Origin: Rhodocyclaceae bacterium
Lineage (GTDB): Bacteria > Pseudomonadota > Gammaproteobacteria > Burkholderiales > Rhodocyclaceae
Assembly (NCBI GenBank): GCA_016721505.1
Contig: JADKHX010000003.1
Coordinates: 372,001 to 436,000, forward strand
Reading direction: 5' to 3'
DNA: 64,000 bases
Each line of letters begins with the position of its first letter. Position 1 is the stretch's first letter. The notes beneath the pieces are model-generated. The model was given only the letters and a program-made list of their open reading frames with translations. It was not told where the DNA came from and made no database searches. Made by a program: the position numbers and the translations under genes. Below are positions 50,379 through 59,750 of this stretch, piece after piece.

Positions 50379-51763
50379 GAACTGAATGCCGATGCCGTAC
50401 TACCAGTTTCACCTTCATCTGTTTCAGCGTCAGCAAAAACAATCTCGCCACGCAAACTATGCGGCAAAGCCTTGGTGATTTTCACCCCAACAAAATGGCC
50501 GATCAATCGCGCGTTGCCGGCAAAGTTGACGACGCGGTTATTGCCCGTGCGCGCGGCAAGTTCATTAGCATCCTTTTTTGATAGGCCTTCGACCAGTACT
50601 CGCTGCACGCTACCGACCATCGCTTGGCTAATTTTTAACGCATGCGCCTCGATATGTTTTTGCAGACGAATCAGACGTTTCATTTTCACTTCTTGCGGCG
50701 TGTCGTCCTTCAAATCGGCTGCCGGTGTGCCGGGGCGCGGGCTGTACAAAAACGAGAAGCTTTGATCAAACCCGATGTCTTCAATCAAACGCATGGTCTT
50801 CTCAAAATCGTCTTCGGTTTCGCCGGGAAAGCCGACAATGAAATCTGACGTCAAAGACAGATCCGGACGCGCGGCACGCAGCTTTTTCACCAGTGATTTG
50901 TATTCGAGTACGGTGTAACCTCGCTTCATCGCGGCAAGAATCCGATCAGATCCAGCCTGTACCGGCAGGTGCAAATGCGAAGCAAGTTTAGGTACCGTGC
51001 GATGCGCCTCGATTAAGCGCGCGGTGACTTCACGTGGATGGGAAGTCGTGTAACGAATGCGGCCTATGCCATCCATCTCGGCCAGCGCTTCAATCAGATA
51101 AGCCAGATCGGCGCGACCTTCACCGTCGTCGCCAAAACTACCCTGATAAGCGTTGACGTTTTGCCCGAGCAAAGTGATCTCGCGGATGCCTTGTTTTACT
51201 AACGCGGCAGCCTCGCACAGCACATCATCCAATGGTCGCGAAACTTCCTCGCCACGCGTATAAGGTACAACGCAAAATGTGCAATATTTCGAGCAACCTT
51301 CCATGATGGAAATAAAGGCCGAACAGCCTTCAACGCGCGCCGGCGGCAGCGCGTCAAACTTCTCGATCTCAGGGAAAGAAATATCCAACTGCGATTTGCC
51401 AGTTTCGCGCCGCGCCGCAATGAGCTGAGGCAAGCGATGCAGCGTTTGCGGGCCGAAAACTACGTCAACATACGGCGCGCGGCGGATGATATTCGCGCCT
51501 TCTTGACTCGCCACACAACCACCTACGCCAATCACCAAATCAGGTTTGAGCAACTTCAGATGGCGCACGCGACCAAGGTCGTGAAACACCTTCTCTTGCG
51601 CGTTTTCCCGCACCGAGCAAGTGTTATACAAAATGATGTCCGCATCCTCCGGCCGGTCGGTTTTCTCGACTCCGTCGGAGCCAGCCAAAACATCAACCAT
51701 CTTGTCCGAATCGTATTCATTCATCTGGCAGCCAAAGGTGCGGATGAAGAGTTTTTTTGCCAT
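50375..51763 (-). CDS. miaB: tRNA-2-methylthio-N6-dimethylallyladenosine synthase
   Basis: 462 residues from the ATG at 51763 (MAKKLFIRTFGCQMNEYDSD); the ORF start at 51796 adds 11 residues and is less typical. The three cysteines of the N-terminal MTTase domain are in FGCQMNEYDS, YNTCSVRENA and GVGGCVASQEG. The radical-SAM CxxxCxxC is in EGCSKYCTFCVVPYTRG, and a TRAM domain ends the protein. It methylthiolates A37 of tRNAs reading UNN codons. First gene of the long minus-strand series. Confidence 0.97.
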   Translation of the reverse strand: MAKKLFIRTFGCQMNEYDSDKMVDVLAGSDGVEKTDRPEDADIILYNTCSVRENAQEKVFHDLGRVRHLKLLKPDLVIGVGGCVASQEGANIIRRAPYVDVVFGPQTLHRLPQLIAARRETGKSQLDISFPEIEKFDALPPARVEGCSAFISIMEGCSKYCTFCVVPYTRGEEVSRPLDDVLCEAAALVKQGIREITLLGQNVNAYQGSFGDDGEGRADLAYLIEALAEMDGIGRIRYTTSHPREVTARLIEAHRTVPKLASHLHLPVQAGSDRILAAMKRGYTVLEYKSLVKKLRAARPDLSLTSDFIVGFPGETEDDFEKTMRLIEDIGFDQSFSFLYSPRPGTPAADLKDDTPQEVKMKRLIRLQKHIEAHALKISQAMVGSVQRVLVEGLSKKDANELAARTGNNRVVNFAGNARLIGHFVGVKITKALPHSLRGEIVFADAETDEGETGSTASAFSS

Positions 51764-52081
51764 GTAAAAAGTTGTCGCGTGCGAGGAAAACTGCATCGAA
51801 ATTGAGCGCTGGAATTATAGGGCAGGCATTCTCAGTCGAATTTCGGCGCTTTGGGTCCTGCCCGTTGATGGTGGAAACTGCCGCATAAACCCAAAATTTT
51901 GTTGCAGAAATGCCACAGCTAACCAAACTGAGTACAAGATTGACTGCTTTTAGGCTACTAACTCTAGCTTGAGATGCCAGAATCACAGTTGGATTCCCAA
52001 TAAAGAGGGATTGCGGTACGCAGCGATTCAATTGATGGAAAGCTGCAGCCCTTTGTCATTAACTGAAACAGGAGATTCACC

Positions 52082-53161
52082 ATGCAAAAGAAAATCATCG
52101 CCCTCGCCATTGCTGGCTTGGCATCCTCGGCGGCATTTGCGCAGACCAACGTGACGGTGTACGGCAAGATTGACATGTCTTACGAGCACTCGTCCGGCAC
52201 CGGCGGTTCGAAAACCACCGGCATCAACTCCGGCGGTCATGACGGTAGCCGTCTTGGTTTCCGTGGTGAAGAAGCGCTGGGCGGCGGCATGAAGGCCATC
52301 TTCGGCCTCGAATACGGCTCATTGAAAGCTGATACCAACGCTGGCATCACTGGCAGCCGTCAGTCCTACGTTGGCTTGTCTGGCAATTTCGGCACGATCA
52401 TCGCCGGTAACATTTATGCAACCGGTGCAAATTGGGCTGGAAAATATGATTCGCTTGACGCTGCTAATAGCTACAGCCCGCTGCAGTATTTTAATGGTAA
52501 CTTTGGTGCGACAATCAACCCCTACGCTACGCAAAACTCGGTTGGCTACACTTCCCCCAGCATGAGCGGCTTTACGCTGCGCGGTGTGGTGGGTTTCGCT
52601 CCGATGAAACTCGATACAGTCGCGTTTAACACGAACCAAGAGCGTCTGTATGGCGTTGGCGTTGATTACGACATGGGTCCTTTGTCGGTTGGTGTTGTTC
52701 ATCACCGTGTTAACCATATCGGCAATACCGGCCCTGCAGACCAGCGTGAAAATGCGGTTGCAGCCACCTATGATTTCGGCCCGCTAGCGCTGACCGGAAC
52801 TTGGCAGACCATGAAGTCCGAAAATGCTGCCGGCGCAACCAATGCTGATTTCAATATCAAGAGTATTGGTATGACGGTTCCTGTCACTAAGAATGACTTG
52901 CTGCGCTTGATGTACGCTCGTTTCGACAACAAAATGGCCGGCGCCGCAGCTAACGACGACGCGAATTCTTGGGGTGTGGTGTTTGAGCACAGCCTGAGCA
53001 AGCGCACCATCGGCTACGCTGGTTACAACAAGATGAACAACAAAGGCGCTGCAACCTTCAAAACACCTGCTGGCAATGGCAATGGCGGCGTAACCAATGC
53101 GACGGTTGCTCCGGGTGGCGATTCGAATGGTTACGGCTTTGGCGTGATTCACAACTTCTAA
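52082..53161 (+). CDS. outer membrane porin (Burkholderiales trimeric type) 1
   Basis: 359 residues. Signal peptide MQKKIIALAIAGLASSAAFA, then NVTVYGKIDMSYEHSS and SRLGFRGEEALGGGMKAIFGLEYG, hallmarks of the gram-negative porin family 4. It ends in the outer-membrane sorting residue Phe (GVIHNF). It forms a general diffusion channel. An AGGAG ribosome-binding site lies 8 bp before the ATG. The 285-bp upstream region holds no gene, and its promoter is not obvious to me. Confidence 0.95.
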   Translation: MQKKIIALAIAGLASSAAFAQTNVTVYGKIDMSYEHSSGTGGSKTTGINSGGHDGSRLGFRGEEALGGGMKAIFGLEYGSLKADTNAGITGSRQSYVGLSGNFGTIIAGNIYATGANWAGKYDSLDAANSYSPLQYFNGNFGATINPYATQNSVGYTSPSMSGFTLRGVVGFAPMKLDTVAFNTNQERLYGVGVDYDMGPLSVGVVHHRVNHIGNTGPADQRENAVAATYDFGPLALTGTWQTMKSENAAGATNADFNIKSIGMTVPVTKNDLLRLMYARFDNKMAGAAANDDANSWGVVFEHSLSKRTIGYAGYNKMNNKGAATFKTPAGNGNGGVTNATVAPGGDSNGYGFGVIHNF

Positions 53162-53186
53162 TCTGACTCAGGATGTTTGATTGACA

Positions 53187-53214
53187 AGTCGCGGTGGCAT
53201 TCGTCATCGCGACT
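53187..53214 (+). terminator. possible terminator/hairpin after porin 1
   Basis: Perfect 7-bp arms AGTCGCG and CGCGACT around a 14-base loop, followed by only a short T run (TGTTT). A weak terminator or an attenuating hairpin between the two porin genes. Confidence 0.4.
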
Positions 53215-53320
53215 GTTTCCAAAACACCCGTTGAACCGAAACAAATATGTAAGCGAAGTGGTTTAGATTAAGAACTTGCAAGCCACAGAAAAGTCGCACT
53301 AATCATTTAGGAGATTCAGA

Positions 53321-54472
53321 ATGCAAAAGAAACTCATAGCCTTGGCAATCGCTGGATTAGCTTCAAGCGCTGCCTTTGCACAGTCGAATGTAACGATTTA
53401 CGGAATTGTTGACGTTGCCTACACGCACTCGTCATCTGGTTCTTCAAGCACCAGCGGTATTGATTCCGGCGGTTGGTCAAGCAGCCGTTTGGGCTTCCGT
53501 GGTACGGAAGATCTGGGTGATGGACTCAAAGCGCTGTTCACCCTTGAGTATGGTTTGTCGCCGGACGTGAATTCAGGTGTAGGCGTGACATCAACTGGCG
53601 GTGGTAACGAGCGTCAGGGTTGGATCGGCTTGCAAAACAATACGGGTTCGATCAAAGTTGGTCGTCAAAACACCCTAGGCAAGAATGCCACTGACAAGTA
53701 CGATCCGATGGCATCGACCACCTTTAGTCCGCTTTATGCGCTTCAACGCGGCAATTTTGTTACCGCTACAGAACAATCAATTCCGACTAATGGTGGCACG
53801 ATTCCCTACGCCTTGCAGACTGTCAATGGCCGCTTCTCGAATTCAGTGACATTGGAGTCGGCGAAGATGTCGGGTTTTGTGATCAGTGTGCAGTATGCGT
53901 TTAGTGGTCAAGACGAGCTTGATGCCAACCCTAAAGGTGGCGCTGGACAGCCACAAACAAAGCAGTCGGATGTCGCCTTCGGTGTTGAATATTCAGACGG
54001 CCCACTAGCTCTAAACTACATCCATCAGCGCGCCCGCGATATTCTCGACACCACTGCTCCAGCAGTCAGCAACAAGGCGAGCGAAAACTGGGTGTCGGGA
54101 GCATATGACTTCGGCGTTGTTAAGTTAATGGGCTCATATCAAACCGTTCAGCGTACTCAAGGCGGTGTTAAGTTTGCAACTGACAAGCTGTTGAGTGTGG
54201 GTGTTCAGGTTCCAGTGACGGCGGTGGGTAAGGTTTACTTTGGCTACGCTAAAGCGAACGACGCTTCCGCCGCAAACAACGATGTAGATAGCTGGGGCGT
54301 TCAGTACTCACACGAGTTGTCAAAGCGCACGATCCTATATAGCGGTTATCAGCGTTTGTCTAACGACAATCTTGCTTCGGTGTCTGTATTGCCGAACACC
54401 GGTGGTCGTGCAACTGTTGCTGCCGGGGCGAACGCTTCCGGTTGGGGCTTCGGCGTACGCCACACGTTCTAA
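53321..54472 (+). CDS. outer membrane porin (Burkholderiales trimeric type) 2
   Basis: 383 residues. The signal peptide MQKKLIALAIAGLASSAAFA is the same as in porin 1 except for one residue. The mature part (SNVTIYGIVDVAYTHSSSG, SRLGFRGTEDLGDGLKALFT, ending GVRHTF) is clearly homologous but diverged, with longer loops. It has its own AGGAG ribosome-binding site in the same context (GGAGATTCA), showing that the duplication included the leader. Followed by a strong terminator. Confidence 0.95.
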   Translation: MQKKLIALAIAGLASSAAFAQSNVTIYGIVDVAYTHSSSGSSSTSGIDSGGWSSSRLGFRGTEDLGDGLKALFTLEYGLSPDVNSGVGVTSTGGGNERQGWIGLQNNTGSIKVGRQNTLGKNATDKYDPMASTTFSPLYALQRGNFVTATEQSIPTNGGTIPYALQTVNGRFSNSVTLESAKMSGFVISVQYAFSGQDELDANPKGGAGQPQTKQSDVAFGVEYSDGPLALNYIHQRARDILDTTAPAVSNKASENWVSGAYDFGVVKLMGSYQTVQRTQGGVKFATDKLLSVGVQVPVTAVGKVYFGYAKANDASAANNDVDSWGVQYSHELSKRTILYSGYQRLSNDNLASVSVLPNTGGRATVAAGANASGWGFGVRHTF

Positions 54473-54493
54473 TCGACGCAAGTCGAATGCTTC

Positions 54494-54523
54494 AAAAAAG
54501 GCCACCTTCGGGTGGCCTTTTTT
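54494..54523 (+). terminator. rho-independent terminator after porin 2
   Basis: Stem AAGGCCACC / GGTGGCCTT with a TTCG tetraloop and a run of six T. The stem-loop is nearly the same as the one at 61035. Confidence 0.9.
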
Positions 54524-54604
54524 ATGCGCGTTCGCATGAGGTGCGCAATCAAAATCTAGGCGTTTCAGGCCCGAATAGCAATTTTGCTGTGTTAGCATAC
54601 ATAC

Positions 54605-54997
54605 ATGCGCACTTTGATCATGTTTTTTCTTGCCTTTCTGCTGCCCTTCAATGCGGCAATCGCAAGCATGGCCGATATCTGCGAGGCTGCTGAACGAACC
54701 CGCATCCATGCTGTCCATCTAGGCCATTTTGCTCACGACCTCGACGATACAGGTGGTTCGAGCGTCAAAGCTTTCGATGAAACTAGCGGCGTGCCTGATG
54801 GCGATGGACTAACACCCCATCAAGCAGGTCACCAGCATTGCCATGTTCATCTGGTGTTCGCCTCGCAAGCTTCTTGTTCTGGCGATTTGAGCTTGCCAAA
54901 ATCAGTTGGTGTGCACTCCCCTGCACGCGCCGAAGCATTCACTTCGGCCATTTCGTCCCTGCTCGAACGACCGCCTCGAGCACTGCGCCTCGCGTAG
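54605..54997 (+). CDS. czcI: CzcI-like secreted metal-resistance protein
   Basis: 130 residues: a signal peptide (MRTLIMFFLAFLLPFNAAIA) and a histidine- and cysteine-containing body (RIHAVHLGHFAHD, HQAGHQHCHVH). It ends LLERPPRALRLA, which resembles the conserved C-terminus of CzcI, the small periplasmic protein at the head of czcCBA operons. It probably senses or buffers metal ions in the periplasm. The identification is by layout, histidine pattern and position 250 bp before czcB. The 250-bp gap holds no gene or clear site. Confidence 0.65.
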   Translation: MRTLIMFFLAFLLPFNAAIASMADICEAAERTRIHAVHLGHFAHDLDDTGGSSVKAFDETSGVPDGDGLTPHQAGHQHCHVHLVFASQASCSGDLSLPKSVGVHSPARAEAFTSAISSLLERPPRALRLA

Positions 54998-55247
54998 CAA
55001 AACGATCACCGCAAACATCGGCATTTTTGCCCGCGCCTAGGCGCGAAGCATTGCTAGTTTGCGCACGATCTGTTAGCAGTTCGATGCGCTTGGGTCAACG
55101 CAATCATTGACCCTTCCATGCAACGACCAGTCCAAATAGCCTGATTTCTGTGCCGTTACGGCAAGAATTTAATCCGTTTCCATTCACGCAGACGTGATCC
55201 GCAGGCCGGTTTTGCCTTGCGTATCCCGACGATTTTTGAGGTTCTCC

Positions 55248-56372
55248 ATGAAAAAGACAAATTTCCGATTTTCCCTTGGTGTGCTGGCGATTGCACTGGC
55301 GTACGGCATGAGCGCAGCCGCGCATGCCGAAGAGCGCAAGGCGATGTTCGCGGTTGGCGAAAGCCAGATTAAGGCGCTCGGTATCCAAACCGCGCCGGTG
55401 CAAAAGCAAGCTGAGTCGATAAAAATCGGCTTTCCGGCGCAAGTGCTGATCCCACCGCGCGCTGAGCAAGTGCTGAGTTCGCCGGTGGCGGGTGTCGTCG
55501 TGCAAATGCTGGTGCAGCTTAATCAAGCGGTACGCGCGGGCGAGCCATTGCTACGCTTTGCCAGCCCCGAGTTTGGGCAATTGCAATTGCAATTGTTGCA
55601 GGCGAACGCTCGTGCGACCTTGGCACGGCAAGCGGCGACGCGTGAGCAGTCATTGTTCGACGAAGGCATCATCGCAAAACGTCGCGTTCAGGAAGCGCAA
55701 GCCGCGCTGATGGACGCAGAAGCGACGCTCAATCAAGCACGTTCAGGGTTGCGTCTGAGCGGCGTAGCGGAGGCGACGATTGCGCGCATTATCGCGACGG
55801 GACAACCACAAGACAGCATTGCACTGACGGCGACCCAGTCAGGTATCGTCACTGAGATTTCTGCCAAGTTGGGGCAGCGGGTAGAGGCGGCAACGGAGTT
55901 GGCACATATTGCAAAAATCGACACGCTGTGGCTCGATATCCAAGTGCCTGCATCCGAGAGCGAAAACTGGCCAAGAGGAACCAAAATTACGGTACAGGGA
56001 CATGACCTCAGTGCTCGAATTTTGAGCACCAGTCCGCTGATCTCCGCGACCAGTCAAACCGTGGCATTGCGCGCCGAGATTCAAGGCAAAAACAAATCCG
56101 TTCGTCCAGGCGAATTTGTCACCGTAGAAATGCCGGCTGCGACCATGCCCGACAGTTGGGATGTGCCGCTGGTAGCGGTCGTGCACGAAGGCGATCAAGC
56201 GATCGTGTTCGTGCGTACCCCAGAAGGCTTTGAAGCGCGTCCCGTGAAGGTCGTGTCCAGGGCTGGACAACGCACGCGGGTGCAAGGTAGCGTAAAAGCA
56301 GGGGATCAAATTGCCGTCGCCGGATTGGTTGCGCTTAAAGGTGCGTGGCTCAATCCTAAGGAGAGCGAATAA
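55248..56372 (+). CDS. czcB: RND efflux periplasmic adaptor (CzcB/CusB family)
   Basis: 374 residues from the ATG at 55248, preceded by GAGG; the ORF start at 55194 is upstream of the signal peptide MKKTNFRFSLGVLAIALAYG. The lipoyl/hairpin arrangement is typical: VLSSPVAGVVVQMLVQLNQAVRAGEPLLRF, split by a coiled-coil hairpin (about 125-170), then TATQSGIVTEISAKLGQRVEAAT. It links inner and outer membrane components. The stop overlaps the czcA start (TAATG). Confidence 0.9.
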   Translation: MKKTNFRFSLGVLAIALAYGMSAAAHAEERKAMFAVGESQIKALGIQTAPVQKQAESIKIGFPAQVLIPPRAEQVLSSPVAGVVVQMLVQLNQAVRAGEPLLRFASPEFGQLQLQLLQANARATLARQAATREQSLFDEGIIAKRRVQEAQAALMDAEATLNQARSGLRLSGVAEATIARIIATGQPQDSIALTATQSGIVTEISAKLGQRVEAATELAHIAKIDTLWLDIQVPASESENWPRGTKITVQGHDLSARILSTSPLISATSQTVALRAEIQGKNKSVRPGEFVTVEMPAATMPDSWDVPLVAVVHEGDQAIVFVRTPEGFEARPVKVVSRAGQRTRVQGSVKAGDQIAVAGLVALKGAWLNPKESE

Positions 56373-59300
56373 TGTTATCGAGCCTCGTTCAGTTTTCTTT
56401 AGCACAACGCTTGTTCATTTTGCTGGCGACCTTAATTGTCGCGGGAGCCGGTTGGTATGCGTATGTGGGCCTGCCGATCGATGCGTTTCCGGATGTGTCG
56501 AGCACGCAAGTCAAAGTCATTATGAAGGCGCCGGGCATGACGCCAGAGGAAGTTGAGAGCCGTATCGCTGTGCCGATCGAAGTGGAAATGTTGGGCATTC
56601 CAAAAACCAAAATTCTGCGTTCTGTCACCAAGTATGGATTAGTCGACGTCACTATCGATTTTGAAGATGGCACCGACATTTATTGGGCGCGCCAACAAGT
56701 CAACGAACGGCTTGGCGGCTTAAGTGATAGCTTACCCTCGGGCATCAGTGGCGGTATGGCTCCGATTACTACACCGTTGGGCGAGATGTTCATGTTTACC
56801 ATCGAAGCCGAAGGCATGTCCTTGGCCGAGAAGCGCAGCTTGCTGGATTGGACGATACGCCCCGCTCTGCGCACGGTGCCCGGCGTGGCCGATGTGAATG
56901 CCTTGGGTGGCGTGGTGCGCGCGTTTGAGGTCATTCCTGATTACGTCAAGATGGCAGCCAGCGGCGTGACGATCAAGCAAATCAAGGAAGCGATTGACGC
57001 GAACAATCGCAACGATGGCGCAGGACGCTTGGGCGAAGGCGACGAAGTGATGTTGGTGCGCAGCGAAGGTAGCGTGTTGAACCTGAGTGATTTGCAAGCG
57101 ATAGTCGTCACCATGAAAGACGGCGTGCCGATTCGGTTGGGCAATTTGGCCGAAGTCAAATTGGGTACGGCGACGCGCTACGGCGCGGTGACCAAGGACG
57201 GCCAAAGCGAAGCGGTGCAGGGGTTGGTGCTGGGTTTGGCGGGTGCGAACGCGCAAAAAGTGGTCGAAGGCGTGCGCAAAAAGCTCGCCGAATTGCAGCC
57301 GACCTTGCCCCAAGGCGTGACCACCAAAGTGTTCTACGACCGCGCGTCATTGGTGACGAAGGCCGTTGGTGCGGTCTCTGCAGCCTTGCTCGAAGCGACG
57401 GTGTTGGTCATTGTGTTACTCGTATTGTTTTTAGGCAACATTCGCGCGGCATTAACGGTCGCTTTGGTATTGCCGCTCGCCGCACTGATGACCTTCATCT
57501 TGATGCGCTTCTTCGGCATGTCGGCGAACTTGATGAGCTTGGGCGGCTTGGCAATTGCCATCGGCATGTTGGTGGATGCTGCGGTGGTGGTGGTTGAGAA
57601 CATCGTGCAGCGTTTGGCGACTGATCCGACAGCGGGAAAGCTGCCGCGCTTGCATACGATATACCGCGCCGTTCGCGAGGTGGCCGTGCCAGTCACTTCA
57701 GGGATTCTTATTATCATCACGGTGTTCTTACCCTTGCTGACTTTGCAAGGACTCGAAGGCAAATTCTTTGTGCCGGTTGCGCTCACCATTGTGTTCGCAT
57801 TGGCGGCTTCGCTGGTGTTGTCCTTGACGGTGATACCGGTGATGGCTTCGTATTTGTTGCGCGAAGTCAAACACGAGGAACCCTGGTTGCCACGCAAATT
57901 GCTCGCACTTTACGAGCCTGCATTGGCGTGGGGATTGCAGCGCCAGCGCTTGGTGGCGGGGGTCGCGGTTGGCATGCTGTTTTTGGCCGGCGTGGTCTAT
58001 ACGCAGGTCGGCAAGACGTTCATGCCGACGATGGACGAGGGCGACTTGATTGTCGGAATCGAAAAATTGCCCTCTGTGAGCTTGGAGCAAACCGCCGAGA
58101 TTGATATAAAAATTCAACGCGCACTAATGGAGGCGATTCCGGAAATTGCCGGCCTTGTGGCGCGCGCGGGATCAGATGAAATTGGTCTTGATCCGATGGG
58201 CTTGAACCAGACTGATACGTATTTGTTGCTCAAACCACAAGGGCAGTGGCGCATGAAATCCAAGGAAGCACTCATGGACGAAGTGCGAAAAGTGCTCGAT
58301 CCGATGCCGGGCATCAAGTACAGCTTCACCCAGCCAATTGAAATGCGGGTGTCAGAAATGATCATCGGCGTGCGCGGCGATTTGGCGATCAAGATTTTCG
58401 GGCCGGAATTGTCCAAGCTCAACGACTATGCGTCGCAGGTTGAAGCAGTCCTTAAAACCGTCAACGGAAATCAAGATGTCTACACTGTTCAAAACGACGG
58501 CGTCCAATACTTGCGTGTAGCAGTAGACCGTTTGCAAGCTGGGCGATTGGGTCTGAGCGTTGAGGAAATTCAAGACGCGCTACGCACGCAAATCGAAGGG
58601 CAGCGTGCGGGGATTGTGATTGAGGGCAATCGCCGCACGCCGATTGTGCTGCGCGGAAGTGAAGCGGTTCGCACTTCGCCAGCCGAGTTTGCAGCCATGC
58701 GCATCACGACGTCGGATGGCAACACGGTGCCCTTGGCCAGCGTCGCCAAGCTTGAGCGCGCCGAAGGGCCGGTCAAGATCGACAGAGAAATGGGTAGTCG
58801 TTACAGCGTTGTGATTTCAAACGTTGGCGGTCGTGACTTGGTTGGCTTTGTTGAGGAAGCCAAAGCCTTGGTGGCACAAAAGGTGCCGCTGGCAACCGGC
58901 TATCGCATCACTTGGGGTGGTCAATTCGAGAATCAGCAACGCGCTGCGGCGCGCTTGGCAGTGGTCGTGCCGGTGGCCTTAGGCTTAATTTTTGTGTTGC
59001 TGTTTTCAACCTTCGGCTCAGTGCGTCAAGCTTTGTTGATTTTGAGCAACGTGCCCTTCGCTTTGGTTGGCGGCATCGTCGCTTTATGGGTTACTGGCGA
59101 ATATCTTTCGGTGCCTGCGTCCGTTGGATTCATTGCGCTGCTAGGCATCGCGGTGCTCAATGGCGTGGTGCTGGTGAGCTATTTCAATCAACTGCAAGCG
59201 GAAGGCATGCACCTTGCCGATGTGGTGGTGCAGGGCGCGAAACGACGGCTTCGCCCTGTACTGATGACAGCGGCGATAACGGCGTTTGGTTTAGTGCCAT

Positions 59301-59455
59301 TGCTATTTGCCACCGGTCCGGGATCGGAGATTCAGCGACCGCTAGCGATTGTGGTGATTGGCGGTTTGATTACAGCAACTGCGCTTACGCTGATGCTCCT
59401 ACCCATTTTGTATTTGCGTTTCGCTTTCCCGAAACCCGAGGTGTCCCATGTCTGA
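56372..59455 (+). CDS. czcA: heavy-metal efflux RND transporter (CzcA/CusA family)
   Basis: 1027 residues with 12 membrane segments in two halves and two large periplasmic loops. The opening AQRLFILLATLIVAGAGWYA and FPDVSSTQVKVIMKAPGMTP is typical of HME-RND pumps. The transmembrane-4 proton-relay block reads AIGMLVDAAVVVVENIV near residue 400, which does not exactly match the DFG-x3-DGAVV form of zinc/cobalt pumps nor the copper/silver form, so metal specificity is open. It expels metal from periplasm or cytosol through the CzcC channel. Confidence 0.92.
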   Translation: MLSSLVQFSLAQRLFILLATLIVAGAGWYAYVGLPIDAFPDVSSTQVKVIMKAPGMTPEEVESRIAVPIEVEMLGIPKTKILRSVTKYGLVDVTIDFEDGTDIYWARQQVNERLGGLSDSLPSGISGGMAPITTPLGEMFMFTIEAEGMSLAEKRSLLDWTIRPALRTVPGVADVNALGGVVRAFEVIPDYVKMAASGVTIKQIKEAIDANNRNDGAGRLGEGDEVMLVRSEGSVLNLSDLQAIVVTMKDGVPIRLGNLAEVKLGTATRYGAVTKDGQSEAVQGLVLGLAGANAQKVVEGVRKKLAELQPTLPQGVTTKVFYDRASLVTKAVGAVSAALLEATVLVIVLLVLFLGNIRAALTVALVLPLAALMTFILMRFFGMSANLMSLGGLAIAIGMLVDAAVVVVENIVQRLATDPTAGKLPRLHTIYRAVREVAVPVTSGILIIITVFLPLLTLQGLEGKFFVPVALTIVFALAASLVLSLTVIPVMASYLLREVKHEEPWLPRKLLALYEPALAWGLQRQRLVAGVAVGMLFLAGVVYTQVGKTFMPTMDEGDLIVGIEKLPSVSLEQTAEIDIKIQRALMEAIPEIAGLVARAGSDEIGLDPMGLNQTDTYLLLKPQGQWRMKSKEALMDEVRKVLDPMPGIKYSFTQPIEMRVSEMIIGVRGDLAIKIFGPELSKLNDYASQVEAVLKTVNGNQDVYTVQNDGVQYLRVAVDRLQAGRLGLSVEEIQDALRTQIEGQRAGIVIEGNRRTPIVLRGSEAVRTSPAEFAAMRITTSDGNTVPLASVAKLERAEGPVKIDREMGSRYSVVISNVGGRDLVGFVEEAKALVAQKVPLATGYRITWGGQFENQQRAAARLAVVVPVALGLIFVLLFSTFGSVRQALLILSNVPFALVGGIVALWVTGEYLSVPASVGFIALLGIAVLNGVVLVSYFNQLQAEGMHLADVVVQGAKRRLRPVLMTAAITAFGLVPLLFATGPGSEIQRPLAIVVIGGLITATALTLMLLPILYLRFAFPKPEVSHV

Positions 59456-59750
59456 ATTATGTTTAACGCTGTTATGCCAACCCGAGGTCGAAGAAAAGTT
59501 GCTCGACCTATTGCTCATGCAACCGAGCCAAACCGTGTTCACCAGCACTCGAACCGCAGCACATGGATTGCCTCATGAGTACTTGGATCAGGGCGAACTG
59601 GTGCAAGGCCGTGGCCGTACGACCGAAATCAAAGTTTTGATTGCGGCTGCGGACAAAGATGCATTGCTGGCTTTGATTCGCCAACAGTTTTCTGGCACAG
59701 GCTTGAGCTATTGGATCACGCCACTGATTGAAGCAGGAGAAATTACATGA
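59448..59750 (+). CDS. DUF3240 small protein of HME-RND operons
   Basis: 100 residues, soluble. The sequence CLTLLCQPEVEEKLLDLLL followed by VQGRGRTTEIKVLIAAADKDALLALI suggests a ferredoxin-like or PII-like alpha/beta fold, as in DUF3240 proteins found beside czc/cus genes. Role unknown; a cytosolic metal sensor or pump regulator is possible. It overlaps czcA by 8 bp and the next gene by 4 bp. Confidence 0.75.
   Translation: MSELCLTLLCQPEVEEKLLDLLLMQPSQTVFTSTRTAAHGLPHEYLDQGELVQGRGRTTEIKVLIAAADKDALLALIRQQFSGTGLSYWITPLIEAGEIT

Noticed and set aside
54899..54912. CAGTTGGTG in the czcI-like gene
   Set aside because: Only nine bases match; the core is incomplete and no arm is present.
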